NCBI GenBank assembly: GCA_019309685.1
Contig: JAFDFT010000001.1
Span: 1-62,246 of the forward strand
DNA length: 62,246 nt
Source: Deltaproteobacteria bacterium
GTDB lineage: Bacteria > Desulfobacterota > Desulfobacteria > Desulfobacterales > JAABPS01
Direction: 5' to 3'
Made by a program: the position numbers and the translations under genes
Shown here: in pieces, positions 18,045 through 25,794 of the stretch
Numbering within the stretch: position 1 is the first letter of the stretch
Layout of the letters: each line of letters opens with the position of its first letter
The notes under the pieces: model-generated
The model's input: the letters and a program-made list of their open reading frames with translations, nothing else
Database searches by the model: none
What the model was told of the DNA's origin: nothing

Positions 18045-21000
18045 TAAATACAATCCCTTAAGATTTTGAGTGAAAGTATCCTCTCGTCGATATCTTCAAG
18101 AGCTTGCCCGGCATCCTCTTTCACTTTAACAACTTCGCCGGTTTCGGAGATCTGAACTTCTGATTCATACTTTAAGCCCTTGCCATGCTCGGGCGTGATT
18201 TCTATTTGTTCCCGTTTTAGGAGCGCCTTGGCTTCCTGTGGGGCCTTTTCTGCGACCTTTTCCGTTTTAGGTGTCTCGGGTAGGGCCTTTCTTTGTAAAT
18301 CAGGATAATCTTTAAGGACTGATTCTGGAACGGGTTTGCCCTGGTTAATAGCCGTATGCACAGCGTTTTTGTGAAAGGTATTCTCAGTATAGGACGTTGC
18401 CCCCTTCCGTGGCTTTCCGTGTAGCGATTCATATTCAGAAAGTGTCATTTCCCACGTTTCTTTGCCCTTCTCAGAGGCCGGAGGTTGGACGATCTTTTCT
18501 GCCTTAGTTTTCTCCAATTTATCTGTTGGAGATCTCCAACTTTCTGTTGGATATCCAACAGGTTTTTTCTGTTTTCCCCAGGAAAGCCAGTTCTTAAACT
18601 TCTCAACTGACATTTCAGTAATATCACCAAAGCCCTGCCAGCCTTCTTCATAATTGGCAAGATAACCCTCTTTGGCAGCTTCTTCACTTGAAAAGCCGGT
18701 CATTACCTTGTGCTCGTCAAACTTGCCTGTTCCTGGTTCAACCTGATCAACAATATAAACATTAGGACTTTCAGTATCGGGACCGACAAAGGTATCAATC
18801 TGATCACCGTCTTTGCCTTCGGTACGGTTGAAATATCCGTAATGATGTTTCATTTCGATTGACCATTTTTTCCCGTCAGGAGCAACGCCTTTGCGCTGAG
18901 ATCCTTTCGGGTTTTCAATGGCAATCTCCATGCCCTGAATATGGATTGCCCCTTTTAAATAATTTCCTGCTTGCTTTTGTTTTTCAGATGGGTTAATATC
19001 AACCTTAATTTCTTGATCACCAATTTTAGAGGAAGCTATATGTCTACCATCAGGAAGTATGTCTGTTTTAATTGTGGAATCACTTTTAGTAGAAATTGGA
19101 GTTCCAGGAAAGGTCAAGTCCGCTTTTTCTGTTGCGTCTCTTGCAGAAATTCTTTTGATTGTGGAAGAAAGAGAATCAACGAAACTGATTACAGGCTTAG
19201 GTATAGATACGTCACTCGGAATGGAAAGCCTATGGGTGAGCATCGTTTTGTTATGGAGCAAACCATCGGGCGTCCACTGGCTTCCGACGAGGCCGTTCAT
19301 CACATCAACGGGGATAGTCTTGATAATCGCCCTGAGAACTTGCGGATCGTTGAACGAGGATCTCACAGAAGAAAGTATCATCTGCTGTCTGTCCCGCTTG
19401 AGCGAATTAAAACTCTCAGACTGCAGGGTTTTAGTATTAGAGCGATTGCCAAAAAGATTGGAGTTAGCAAGAACACTATCACCAACAGACTCGTCGACCT
19501 TGGATTTCCTCTCTGTAGGCCGTAATTCAATAGTCGTACCCGCACCCGCAAGAGCTACATCAGTCTTTTTGGGTGCGGGCACTTTCGCTACGCGGCGATC
19601 TGCTTCAGAGATTACAGGCGGTTGCCCTTCGTCTCTTTTCTTTTGTTGTTCCTGGATATCAGTTTTAACGGTAGCCCAATATTTCTCATTTGCTTGCCGT
19701 TCTGCTTCCTCTGCAACTTCGACCTGTTGTAATGTCGTTGGTCTTGCTCCATACTTTTTCCGGCCCTTGGCAATCTCGCCTTCTTTTCGCTGCTGTTCAA
19801 TATTAGCTTCAACGCCCTTCCAGTATTTATCTTCCTCGCGCTTTTCTGTAATGAATTCACCGGCTTGTGTTATTTGTTCCTCGATACCGCCCAGCTTTTC
19901 AACCCGCTGATCTTCCTCTTGCTCCGCTTCAAACTCTTTGATTTTCTCTTGATTACGCCTTCTTGTCTGAAAGTCTGTAGTCGTTGGTTCTTCAACCGTC
20001 GGCTTTTCGGCCTTCGTGGGTTTTGTGGTTGAAAGGACCTCGTTTATTGCGTCGTAAAGAATATCATCTTTCGGTAGGTCTTTAAGCTCGCCTTCTAATT
20101 GTTCGCGAGTAATTTGCCCACCGTCAAGAGCCTCTTTTAATTGCTCTGTTTTCCTGGTCAGGTCGGTTTCTTTCTCGTCTTTATTGGCTTTAAGTTCTCT
20201 TTTATAATCGGCAATAACAAAGGGAGATCCTGCAACCTGGACGCCACCGGTAAGCATAGCACCACCAACGGCTCCCACCTTCATAGCCTTCTTTGCTTTT
20301 TTATGAATCGCCGGAAATTCGTTTAAAACTATCTTGGCTATTTCTGCGCCGGTCTTCTCATGGTTAGCTGCATAGAGATTGGCTATTTCATCAGGATATT
20401 GCTGTAAATATTCCTCTAAGCCTTCACCTGTGATATTGGCACCCAAAACACCTATGAACTGTCTGAGGCGTTTTCCAAAACCCATTTTGGCCCCGGTCTT
20501 GGAAAAGATCGTCTTCAACATTTTGATTTGAAAGATAGATCCGGCCTGTTCCAAAGGTGTATTTATTGCAGAGGTAAGCAGGCCAATTTCCCTTGCAAGC
20601 TCTTTATCAATACCAGCATCAACCAGCTCTTTGCGTTTCTGCCCGTATATCTGATTAAACATCGATATCGTGCCAGCGGGGATATTAAGGGCAGTTAAGG
20701 CCATACCAGGACCGAATCTTGACACACCGCCTGCAGCGGTTTCAATTATTCCTGAGCTACCAGGTAGAGGTTCCGGCAATGTTTCTACCCATTTTTCATA
20801 AGTCTCTATGCTCTCGTCCCTGATTTTTACAGAATAATCTCTTTTTAGGTCCTCGCGTTCCCTGGAAGTTAATGGAGATCCCTTGTCTTTTTCTGCTTGC
20901 CGCAGCTCTTTACCAAAAAGAGCTTTTTCGGTATCTGATAAAACGTTAAATGCAATTTCCGGCTTTCTTAATTCATACGCCTGGCTCGGTCCTTCTTTTT

Positions 21001-21367
21001 TCTTGTATGGCTCAGGTTCGCTTTTTGCATAGCTTTTCATGTGTTCCGCTTCACCTATCGCACCCTGGGCCATATCTCCTAACCCCTGGGCCGCATTGCG
21101 AAACATCTGTGTGCCAACTCTTTTAAATGTGAGTTCTGGGACTAATCCTGTAGCTGGGTCAACTTCGGCATAATCGGACTCTCCTTGTTCTTCGCCTTCG
21201 AACAAAGATTCGCCAAATTCCATGAAGGCACCGGCCATTTGTTTGCCAAGGCCCACAGCCTTTTGAGGCTCTTTCGGCTCAGGTTCTTCCCCTTCCCAGG
21301 TTATCTTTGTTGGATCTATTTCAGGGGGTTCGTTGTACCACGTTATTTTCTTTGGATTAATTGACAT
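18044..21367 (-). CDS. Polyvalent internal virion protein with inorganic-pyrophosphatase-like domain (1107 aa)
   Basis: Predicted injected virion protein. Residues 1-25 contain two near repeats of KITWxxEPPE. Residues about 190-380 are amphipathic and hydrophobic (GGVSRFGPGMALTALNIPAG, VGAVGGAMLTGGVQVAG), like membrane-active parts of phage internal proteins. Residues 390-600 are charged helices. From about 780 it matches the pyrophosphatase-like domain of polyvalent proteins: AIENPKGSQRKG, HHYGYFNRTEGKDGDQID, VYIVDQVEPGTGKFDEHKVM. Residues about 615-776 are encoded opposite a plus-strand HNH endonuclease gene, and the frame stays open across it. The stop overlaps the next start. The pyrophosphatase-like fold is confident; activity is not shown. 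Confidence 0.8.
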   Translation of the reverse strand: MSINPKKITWYNEPPEIDPTKITWEGEEPEPKEPQKAVGLGKQMAGAFMEFGESLFEGEEQGESDYAEVDPATGLVPELTFKRVGTQMFRNAAQGLGDMAQGAIGEAEHMKSYAKSEPEPYKKKEGPSQAYELRKPEIAFNVLSDTEKALFGKELRQAEKDKGSPLTSREREDLKRDYSVKIRDESIETYEKWVETLPEPLPGSSGIIETAAGGVSRFGPGMALTALNIPAGTISMFNQIYGQKRKELVDAGIDKELAREIGLLTSAINTPLEQAGSIFQIKMLKTIFSKTGAKMGFGKRLRQFIGVLGANITGEGLEEYLQQYPDEIANLYAANHEKTGAEIAKIVLNEFPAIHKKAKKAMKVGAVGGAMLTGGVQVAGSPFVIADYKRELKANKDEKETDLTRKTEQLKEALDGGQITREQLEGELKDLPKDDILYDAINEVLSTTKPTKAEKPTVEEPTTTDFQTRRRNQEKIKEFEAEQEEDQRVEKLGGIEEQITQAGEFITEKREEDKYWKGVEANIEQQRKEGEIAKGRKKYGARPTTLQQVEVAEEAERQANEKYWATVKTDIQEQQKKRDEGQPPVISEADRRVAKVPAPKKTDVALAGAGTTIELRPTERKSKVDESVGDSVLANSNLFGNRSNTKTLQSESFNSLKRDRQQMILSSVRSSFNDPQVLRAIIKTIPVDVMNGLVGSQWTPDGLLHNKTMLTHRLSIPSDVSIPKPVISFVDSLSSTIKRISARDATEKADLTFPGTPISTKSDSTIKTDILPDGRHIASSKIGDQEIKVDINPSEKQKQAGNYLKGAIHIQGMEIAIENPKGSQRKGVAPDGKKWSIEMKHHYGYFNRTEGKDGDQIDTFVGPDTESPNVYIVDQVEPGTGKFDEHKVMTGFSSEEAAKEGYLANYEEGWQGFGDITEMSVEKFKNWLSWGKQKKPVGYPTESWRSPTDKLEKTKAEKIVQPPASEKGKETWEMTLSEYESLHGKPRKGATSYTENTFHKNAVHTAINQGKPVPESVLKDYPDLQRKALPETPKTEKVAEKAPQEAKALLKREQIEITPEHGKGLKYESEVQISETGEVVKVKEDAGQALEDIDERILSLKILRDCI
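19040..19525 (+). CDS. HNH homing endonuclease gene lying antisense inside the polyvalent gene
   Basis: A 161-residue plus-strand protein with the full layout of a phage HNH homing endonuclease: a zinc ribbon (CFNCGITF and CCVSC), the HNH core (GEHRFVMEQ, AVHHINGDSLDNRPENL) and a C-terminal helix-turn-helix (SIRAIAKKIGVSKNTITNRL). AGAGGAAG at 19028-19035 is a good ribosome site for the ATG at 19040. It is the only plus-strand gene between 2.5 and 54 kb. It sits wholly inside the open minus-strand polyvalent gene, just upstream of that protein's pyrophosphatase-like domain. It would cut DNA to spread its own gene; whether it is a recent in-frame insertion is inferred. Confidence 0.85.
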   Translation: MSTIRKYVCFNCGITFSRNWSSRKGQVRFFCCVSCRNSFDCGRKRINETDYRLRYRYVTRNGKPMGEHRFVMEQTIGRPLASDEAVHHINGDSLDNRPENLRIVERGSHRRKYHLLSVPLERIKTLRLQGFSIRAIAKKIGVSKNTITNRLVDLGFPLCRP

Positions 21368-21372
21368 AATTT

Positions 21373-22509
21373 TTAATGTTTTGACTCATGATTTTGTTCT
21401 TTTGCATACCCATAAGTACCATCATCGTACTGGACTACCTCTTTGCCGTTTTCATCTACACCCCGTTTAACAATCGTCTTTTGTTGTGGTTTTAAGCTTG
21501 TCGATATAAACTTATCAATTTGATATACGTCTTTAAGTCTTTTGGTTTCTTCTGCATTTTTGATCGGATCATATTTCTTTGTTGGATCCATCCCATCAAT
21601 TGCTTTTATAAAAGCTGTTACCATATTAGCAGCTTTCTTATCGCCCATAAGCTTTTCCATAGCCTGTTCTTCATTAAGACCAGGAACAATGCTTGCCATG
21701 TATTGAGCGTTCTTCTGTAGTGTCGATCTGGTATCTTTGGCCGATATTGAAGCTTTGATCCGCGCGTTTTTCGTTACCAAGGCCGCTGCTCTCATTTCGG
21801 TTTGTAGCTTTTCAATCCTTGCATTATCTTTTGCAATCCCGGCTTTCCCCCACTTTGTAGCCGCGTATGGATTGAGTGAGGATATTCTTGTTTGCGCCTG
21901 CTGAATAAGTTTTTGAGGATTGTTTGAGTCAGCTTCAATCTGAGCAATGTTTTTATTATATTGAGCTTGATTGATCTGGTTGTCAGCTAAGGCTTCGTCA
22001 AGCTTCTCTATCTTTGCCCTTTTCGCTCTTTTGCCGCTTGTGTTAGCAATCGCCCAGGCCTGCACTTCGGGACCAGCTTCACCATGAATAACAGGCCTAT
22101 TCGTTCCTTTGTGAAAGTATTTATACTTGCCTGGTTCATCTTTATTAACATCATAATTCAAATCAGTAGCAAGCTTGTCGATATTAATAGTGCCGTCTTT
22201 ATTCTTATAGAACATAAATTCAGCGCCTTCGGCTGACCGAACAAGATCTGAAGACGATAATTGCCGATTATAAGCCTGTGAAGCTGCAACATCTTCTTTG
22301 CTTTTCAGCTCGCGCCCTGGTTTTTCCTGTTCGTACATTTCGGATGCTCTATCATCGATCACAGATTGACGGCCTATGTCATACTCTTGCTGTCTTCCCC
22401 TCAATCCAAGGCTCTTTAATGCTATATCCGACCGGCTTTTATCCCTACCTAAACCACGAACTGTACGAGATAAAACATCTAAAGCGTGTACGACTTGTTG
22501 ATTACCCAT
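21373..22509 (-). CDS. Putative internal virion protein (378 aa, helical)
   Basis: A 378-residue, charged, mostly helical protein (long Lys/Glu/Gln/Ala stretches, residues 150-300) without signal peptide or catalytic motif. It lies between the polyvalent gene and a GNAT-like small gene, a place held by internal core or ejection proteins in podoviruses. It ends six bases before the next start. Assignment as an ejection protein rests on context and composition. Confidence 0.6.
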   Translation of the reverse strand: MGNQQVVHALDVLSRTVRGLGRDKSRSDIALKSLGLRGRQQEYDIGRQSVIDDRASEMYEQEKPGRELKSKEDVAASQAYNRQLSSSDLVRSAEGAEFMFYKNKDGTINIDKLATDLNYDVNKDEPGKYKYFHKGTNRPVIHGEAGPEVQAWAIANTSGKRAKRAKIEKLDEALADNQINQAQYNKNIAQIEADSNNPQKLIQQAQTRISSLNPYAATKWGKAGIAKDNARIEKLQTEMRAAALVTKNARIKASISAKDTRSTLQKNAQYMASIVPGLNEEQAMEKLMGDKKAANMVTAFIKAIDGMDPTKKYDPIKNAEETKRLKDVYQIDKFISTSLKPQQKTIVKRGVDENGKEVVQYDDGTYGYAKEQNHESKH

Positions 22510-22518
22510 GATCCACCC

Positions 22519-22923
22519 CTACAATTTTTGTGTTATTATTAGATATTGTTTACCATCGCTGGCTGTTCTAAAGCCTGTGATTAAATAACCTGAAAGAAGC
22601 GCTGTAAACAAGGCTTTTTTATTCTTGTTTTCGATATGGCCCATAAGGTGCTTTGCTCCCATCTTCTTAAACGTTTGGTGAAATTCCTTATTGATTTGTG
22701 CCGCCCGCTTTTTGGTCCTGTATTCTGGAAGCATCCCGGTTGCATTGATATAGATTGTGGTGCTGTTGAAAGAAAATCCCGCCGTAAAACCATATGTTTT
22801 AAACTCGTCTTCGGCTGTAAGCATCACCGGAGGCATTAAAATAGGCGCTTGTTTGTCAAAGCACCCAAAGTATAGCTTAGGATAAATCTCTTTAATCTCG
22901 TTATGATTAAGCCGCTTTATCAT
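22519..22923 (-). CDS. GNAT-like acetyltransferase / T7 gp13-like small virion protein
   Basis: A 134-residue protein resembling the GNAT fold: beta strands TYGFTAGFSFN and TIYINATGMLPEYRTKKRAA, then a helix and the C-terminal GHIENKNKKALFTALLSGYL, the position where GNATs carry a neighbour-like loop. Similar degenerate GNAT proteins are coded in podovirus internal-protein clusters. An acetyl-CoA site is not obvious, so it may be structural. It overlaps the stop of the upstream gene. Confidence 0.6.
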   Translation of the reverse strand: MIKRLNHNEIKEIYPKLYFGCFDKQAPILMPPVMLTAEDEFKTYGFTAGFSFNSTTIYINATGMLPEYRTKKRAAQINKEFHQTFKKMGAKHLMGHIENKNKKALFTALLSGYLITGFRTASDGKQYLIITQKL

Positions 22924-24098
22924 TTCGCGTCACTTTCTCCGCCACCAGACCCGTCAATATCGGCACTGATACCGCTAAAATCGTCGTCAAGGTTTTGTGT
23001 CCCGGGTGCTGTTGTATCTGGACCGTCTTCTCGCCCTCCAACGTTCCAGCTACCATCATCCTTATATCCGCCGTATCTGCTATCAAAGTCCACAACACCT
23101 TCCGCGTCCGTTCCTAAAGCTGACATTTCAGAGGGATCAACATCTGCCGCTGCTTGTCGGTCAGCTTGTCGATCAGACTTTCGATCTCCGAAAACGTCAA
23201 CCCCGGCTTCAATAGCGGCCATTTCGTTTTCTATTCCTATTCCTGCCGCTTCATATCCTGGTGTCCCAGGGCCATGCTTATTGTCCGGTCCCCATGGGTC
23301 ACTAATATTAAAATCAGCGTCCCCTTCTCTTTCGGCTTGATTTCTGACTCGCTTTGACAGTCCAAACTTATCCGCCCAGGTAGGATCGTGAGAAATTGCC
23401 TCCAAAACCCCTGGGTCTAAATGTTCAGAGGGTGGAGCCGTGTATGCGGCCATAACATCAGGATCTTTTGAATATTCATCATAATCTTGTGCTTGCGTTA
23501 TTTGATCTTGAACATAGGTATCACCAAAACCAAAACCCTGTTCTGAAAAAACATTTTCAAGCTGCTTTCCTCTGTGTTGCGCATCTGTTGCGGCGTCTAC
23601 TGCTTTATAAAGACCATATCCAGCGCCATATGTCGGGTTCATCATTGCCGGGACTACTCCGCCAAGTCCTGCATTAAGATATGCTCCACCCGCAGCGGCC
23701 AATAAACCTTTCCCGGCAATTTTTTTACCGAAGCTTTCAAGCTCAGGGTTCATATAGTCCCTGCTCATTCGTGCCTGGATAGGGTTTGAGTCAGGCATAT
23801 CTGGCGAGGTAGGGCCTCTGCCTTCGCCTTGCGGATTTGTATCAATTACAGCCCTATCAGGCCTGGTCGGAGCTTCTACTGTCTCGGCTTCCGGTATAGC
23901 CTCATCCGGTATAGCCTCAGCTTCCGGTCTGGACCTTCGCAACCCCAGGCCAACGCCTAATTGTCTTGGATCGATATCACCAGATAGAAGTCTTCGGCTC
24001 CGTCTTCCAGTTATCCCGCCCTTCTGCCTGTTTAATCCTTGCCTTTGCGCAAGAGCAATTATACGCTTTAACATTTCTTCTTTTGATATTGTCTTCAT
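22920..24098 (-). CDS. Putative internal virion protein (392 aa, acidic and Gly/Asp rich)
   Basis: A 392-residue protein: a basic N-terminus (KGGITGRRSRRLL), an acidic repeat-like stretch (EAIPDEAIPEAE), a short hydrophobic Gly/Ala segment (AGKGLLAAAGGAYLNAGLGG near 135) and a very acidic Gly/Asp C-terminus with Asp/Gln-rich turns. This resembles internal or minor virion proteins of podoviruses. It overlaps the next start by four bases. The function is unknown. Confidence 0.6.
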   Translation of the reverse strand: MKTISKEEMLKRIIALAQRQGLNRQKGGITGRRSRRLLSGDIDPRQLGVGLGLRRSRPEAEAIPDEAIPEAETVEAPTRPDRAVIDTNPQGEGRGPTSPDMPDSNPIQARMSRDYMNPELESFGKKIAGKGLLAAAGGAYLNAGLGGVVPAMMNPTYGAGYGLYKAVDAATDAQHRGKQLENVFSEQGFGFGDTYVQDQITQAQDYDEYSKDPDVMAAYTAPPSEHLDPGVLEAISHDPTWADKFGLSKRVRNQAEREGDADFNISDPWGPDNKHGPGTPGYEAAGIGIENEMAAIEAGVDVFGDRKSDRQADRQAAADVDPSEMSALGTDAEGVVDFDSRYGGYKDDGSWNVGGREDGPDTTAPGTQNLDDDFSGISADIDGSGGGESDAK

Positions 24099-24107
24099 AA
24101 TTTTTTC

Positions 24108-24440
24108 CTAAAAAAAGTCCATTATTGCATCATAGATATCGCCCATAGCCCCGGTTTCACTTAAAATATTAAGCCCGAGGTTGGCATATCCGAGATTGTT
24201 TGCCCTGTTCTGGTGCTTTCTTGCATCGTGAGCTGTCTCGTCGTCTATAGCAAGTTGCTTCTCACCTAAAGCAAAGTCCCTATCAGCTTGCGCTTCGCTG
24301 GCTATAAAAGCTTTTTCGGCAAACTCTTTATCTTTCTTTGCTTGCACCCTGGCAGGAAGATAAGGCGTTTGGGCGTTTATAATATCTTCAGCGCTTGACC
24401 TTCTTCTCAACCCCGTAACTGCTCCTATTTGATCGTACAT
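24108..24440 (-). CDS. Small helical virion-cluster protein
   Basis: A 110-residue, mostly helical protein with AQTPYLPARVQAKKDKEF and a C-terminal LGYANLGLNILSETGAM segment. The next gene upstream has a related IGLGNLGLSSYG segment, so the two may be distant relatives acting together. It lies in the internal-protein run; the function is unknown. Confidence 0.55.
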   Translation of the reverse strand: MYDQIGAVTGLRRRSSAEDIINAQTPYLPARVQAKKDKEFAEKAFIASEAQADRDFALGEKQLAIDDETAHDARKHQNRANNLGYANLGLNILSETGAMGDIYDAIMDFF

Positions 24441-24451
24441 GGCTTGATCTC

Positions 24452-24967
24452 CTATTGTTCCATATCGAGGTAATCAGGAATATCGCCCCTATAATTTTTA
24501 AACCGATGAATTCCCAACGTCCCCAGCCTGTCCATGTCTCTAATACCACGGTTAAGACCGGCATTATCATAGCGGTCATTCATTGTTTCCAGTTCTTCCA
24601 GGATCTTATCGTCCCTTCCCTTCTGTTTGTGTGCCCCATATGACGACAAACCAAGATTGCCTAAGCCAATAGCAAAGGCCTTTTTTCCCTGGCCTTTACC
24701 ATAAGACAAGTCTCTATCAGCCATAGCGACGCGTTTGTCGGACAGGATATTACGCCTTTTTCTTTCTTTTTGCAGAGACTTAAACCCTCTTTCTCTGTTG
24801 GTATTCTGTGTGTTTAGGATCATGCTTTGAATACCTTTCCTCATGTTTTCGGCTGCGAATTCCGGATCTGCCGACACGGTGCTTAAAATCGCCCTGTGCT
24901 CAGGCCTTAAAGTCATAATCTTTTGTCGTGCTCTCTGGTATCTTGGATTGTTGGCCCAGGATCTCAT
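24452..24967 (-). CDS. Helical virion-cluster protein
   Basis: A 171-residue protein rich in Arg and Lys at the start (MRSWANNPRYQRARQKIM) with long helices and an IGLGNLGLSSYG hydrophobic segment shared in style with its downstream neighbour. It is three bases from the preceding gene. No known motif is recognised; it is probably a minor virion or ejection protein by position. Confidence 0.55.
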   Translation of the reverse strand: MRSWANNPRYQRARQKIMTLRPEHRAILSTVSADPEFAAENMRKGIQSMILNTQNTNRERGFKSLQKERKRRNILSDKRVAMADRDLSYGKGQGKKAFAIGLGNLGLSSYGAHKQKGRDDKILEELETMNDRYDNAGLNRGIRDMDRLGTLGIHRFKNYRGDIPDYLDMEQ

Positions 24968-24970
24968 TGT

Positions 24971-25285
24971 TTAGCTCCCTTTTTGAAGTTGGATATTTCT
25001 TATTTGTTCAAGCGCTTTTTCAACAGCCTTTAAGGTGTCTTTAAGATCTCGATATCTTTTCCTTATTATTTCAGGCATTTTCGTTTCGTCTGTGCCGTAT
25101 TGCTTTTCTATATCATATATTTGAGTTGCCGTATCGTTCCGAATATCCCTGTTGATTTTATAATCAAGCCTTAAGTTGGTGGCATGAAGTTCGGAGGCTT
25201 TCGCAAGATATTTTTCAGCGCCAACAACAGCGGTTACGATACTGATAAGAATAACGACTGAGCCTAAAACAGTTTTAATATTCAT
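24971..25285 (-). CDS. Small membrane-anchored coiled-coil protein
   Basis: A 104-residue protein starting MNIKTVLGSVVILISIVTAVVG, one transmembrane helix or uncleaved signal, followed by charged helices suited to a coiled coil. The ATG at 25285 was preferred over an earlier frame start because AAGGGAAACAAG precedes it. With the neighbouring gene at 25299-25619, which has the same layout, it could be a spanin-like or holin-accessory pair, but the lysis genes sit elsewhere at 45-48 kb. The function is unknown. Confidence 0.5.
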   Translation of the reverse strand: MNIKTVLGSVVILISIVTAVVGAEKYLAKASELHATNLRLDYKINRDIRNDTATQIYDIEKQYGTDETKMPEIIRKRYRDLKDTLKAVEKALEQIRNIQLQKGS

Positions 25286-25298
25286 CTTGTTTCCCTTC

Positions 25299-25619
25299 TT
25301 AGGTATGATTTTCCAACATGCCCTCAATCCTACCTAAAGCCCGGCTCATCTTCTCTTTCCATATCGAATCTTCCCTCCGGGCTAACTCTCGTTTACCGTC
25401 CATTTCTTTCATATCTTTTCTAAAACCGTCGAATTTATCGCATATAGATTTATCAAGTTTAACGTGCGAATCTTTACACTCACCTTTAGTAACGTACACT
25501 GAAATACCATCCTTTTTATATAAAGCTGTTCTTAAACTGCCCTGGTTTTTGCGAACTTGCCACCACACAAAAGCCATCATTCCTGCCAAGACTAATCCTA
25601 TTATGTCAGTTCCACTCAT
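25299..25619 (-). CDS. Small single-pass membrane protein
   Basis: A 106-residue protein whose first 20 residues (MSGTDIIGLVLAGMMAFVWW) form a membrane helix, followed by a charged helical domain (RKDMKEMDGKRELARREDS). The ATG overlaps the stop of the gene before it (ATGA). Layout and size recall phage haemolysin XhlA or holin-like proteins, but this is not proven. Confidence 0.5.
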   Translation of the reverse strand: MSGTDIIGLVLAGMMAFVWWQVRKNQGSLRTALYKKDGISVYVTKGECKDSHVKLDKSICDKFDGFRKDMKEMDGKRELARREDSIWKEKMSRALGRIEGMLENHT

Positions 25620-25789
25620 TTCGAATTCCCCAATTTTTCTTTTGTGACAACCCCGCTGCCATTACAAAATTCACATGGTTCTTTTATTGCTGTTATTCTA
25701 TCCGCATAGTAGCAAATTTTACCATTTAAGATTTTCTCTACGATATGTTCCCCTTCGCAGACAGGGCAAGTTTCCAGTTCTGTTTCCAC
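25616..25789 (-). CDS. Small zinc-finger-like protein with GTG start
   Basis: A 57-residue protein with two CxxC pairs, TCPVCEG near residue 8 and EPCEFCNGSG near residue 40, which can form one DnaJ-type or rubredoxin-like zinc site. The start is GTG at 25789, with GGAG six bases before it inside the end of the large upstream gene. The stop overlaps the next ATG. The function is unknown. Confidence 0.55.
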   Translation of the reverse strand: METELETCPVCEGEHIVEKILNGKICYYADRITAIKEPCEFCNGSGVVTKEKLGNSK

Positions 25790-25794
25790 TCAAT

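Noticed and set aside
19059..19910. A 283-codon plus-strand frame overlapping the HNH gene and continuing beyond it
   Set aside because: No domain is visible and composition looks like a frame shadow; the HNH frame with its ribosome site is the real plus-strand gene.
22903..23340. Plus-strand frame of 145 codons
   Set aside because: Pro/Ser-rich shadow of the acidic minus-strand internal protein gene, without ribosome site or motif.
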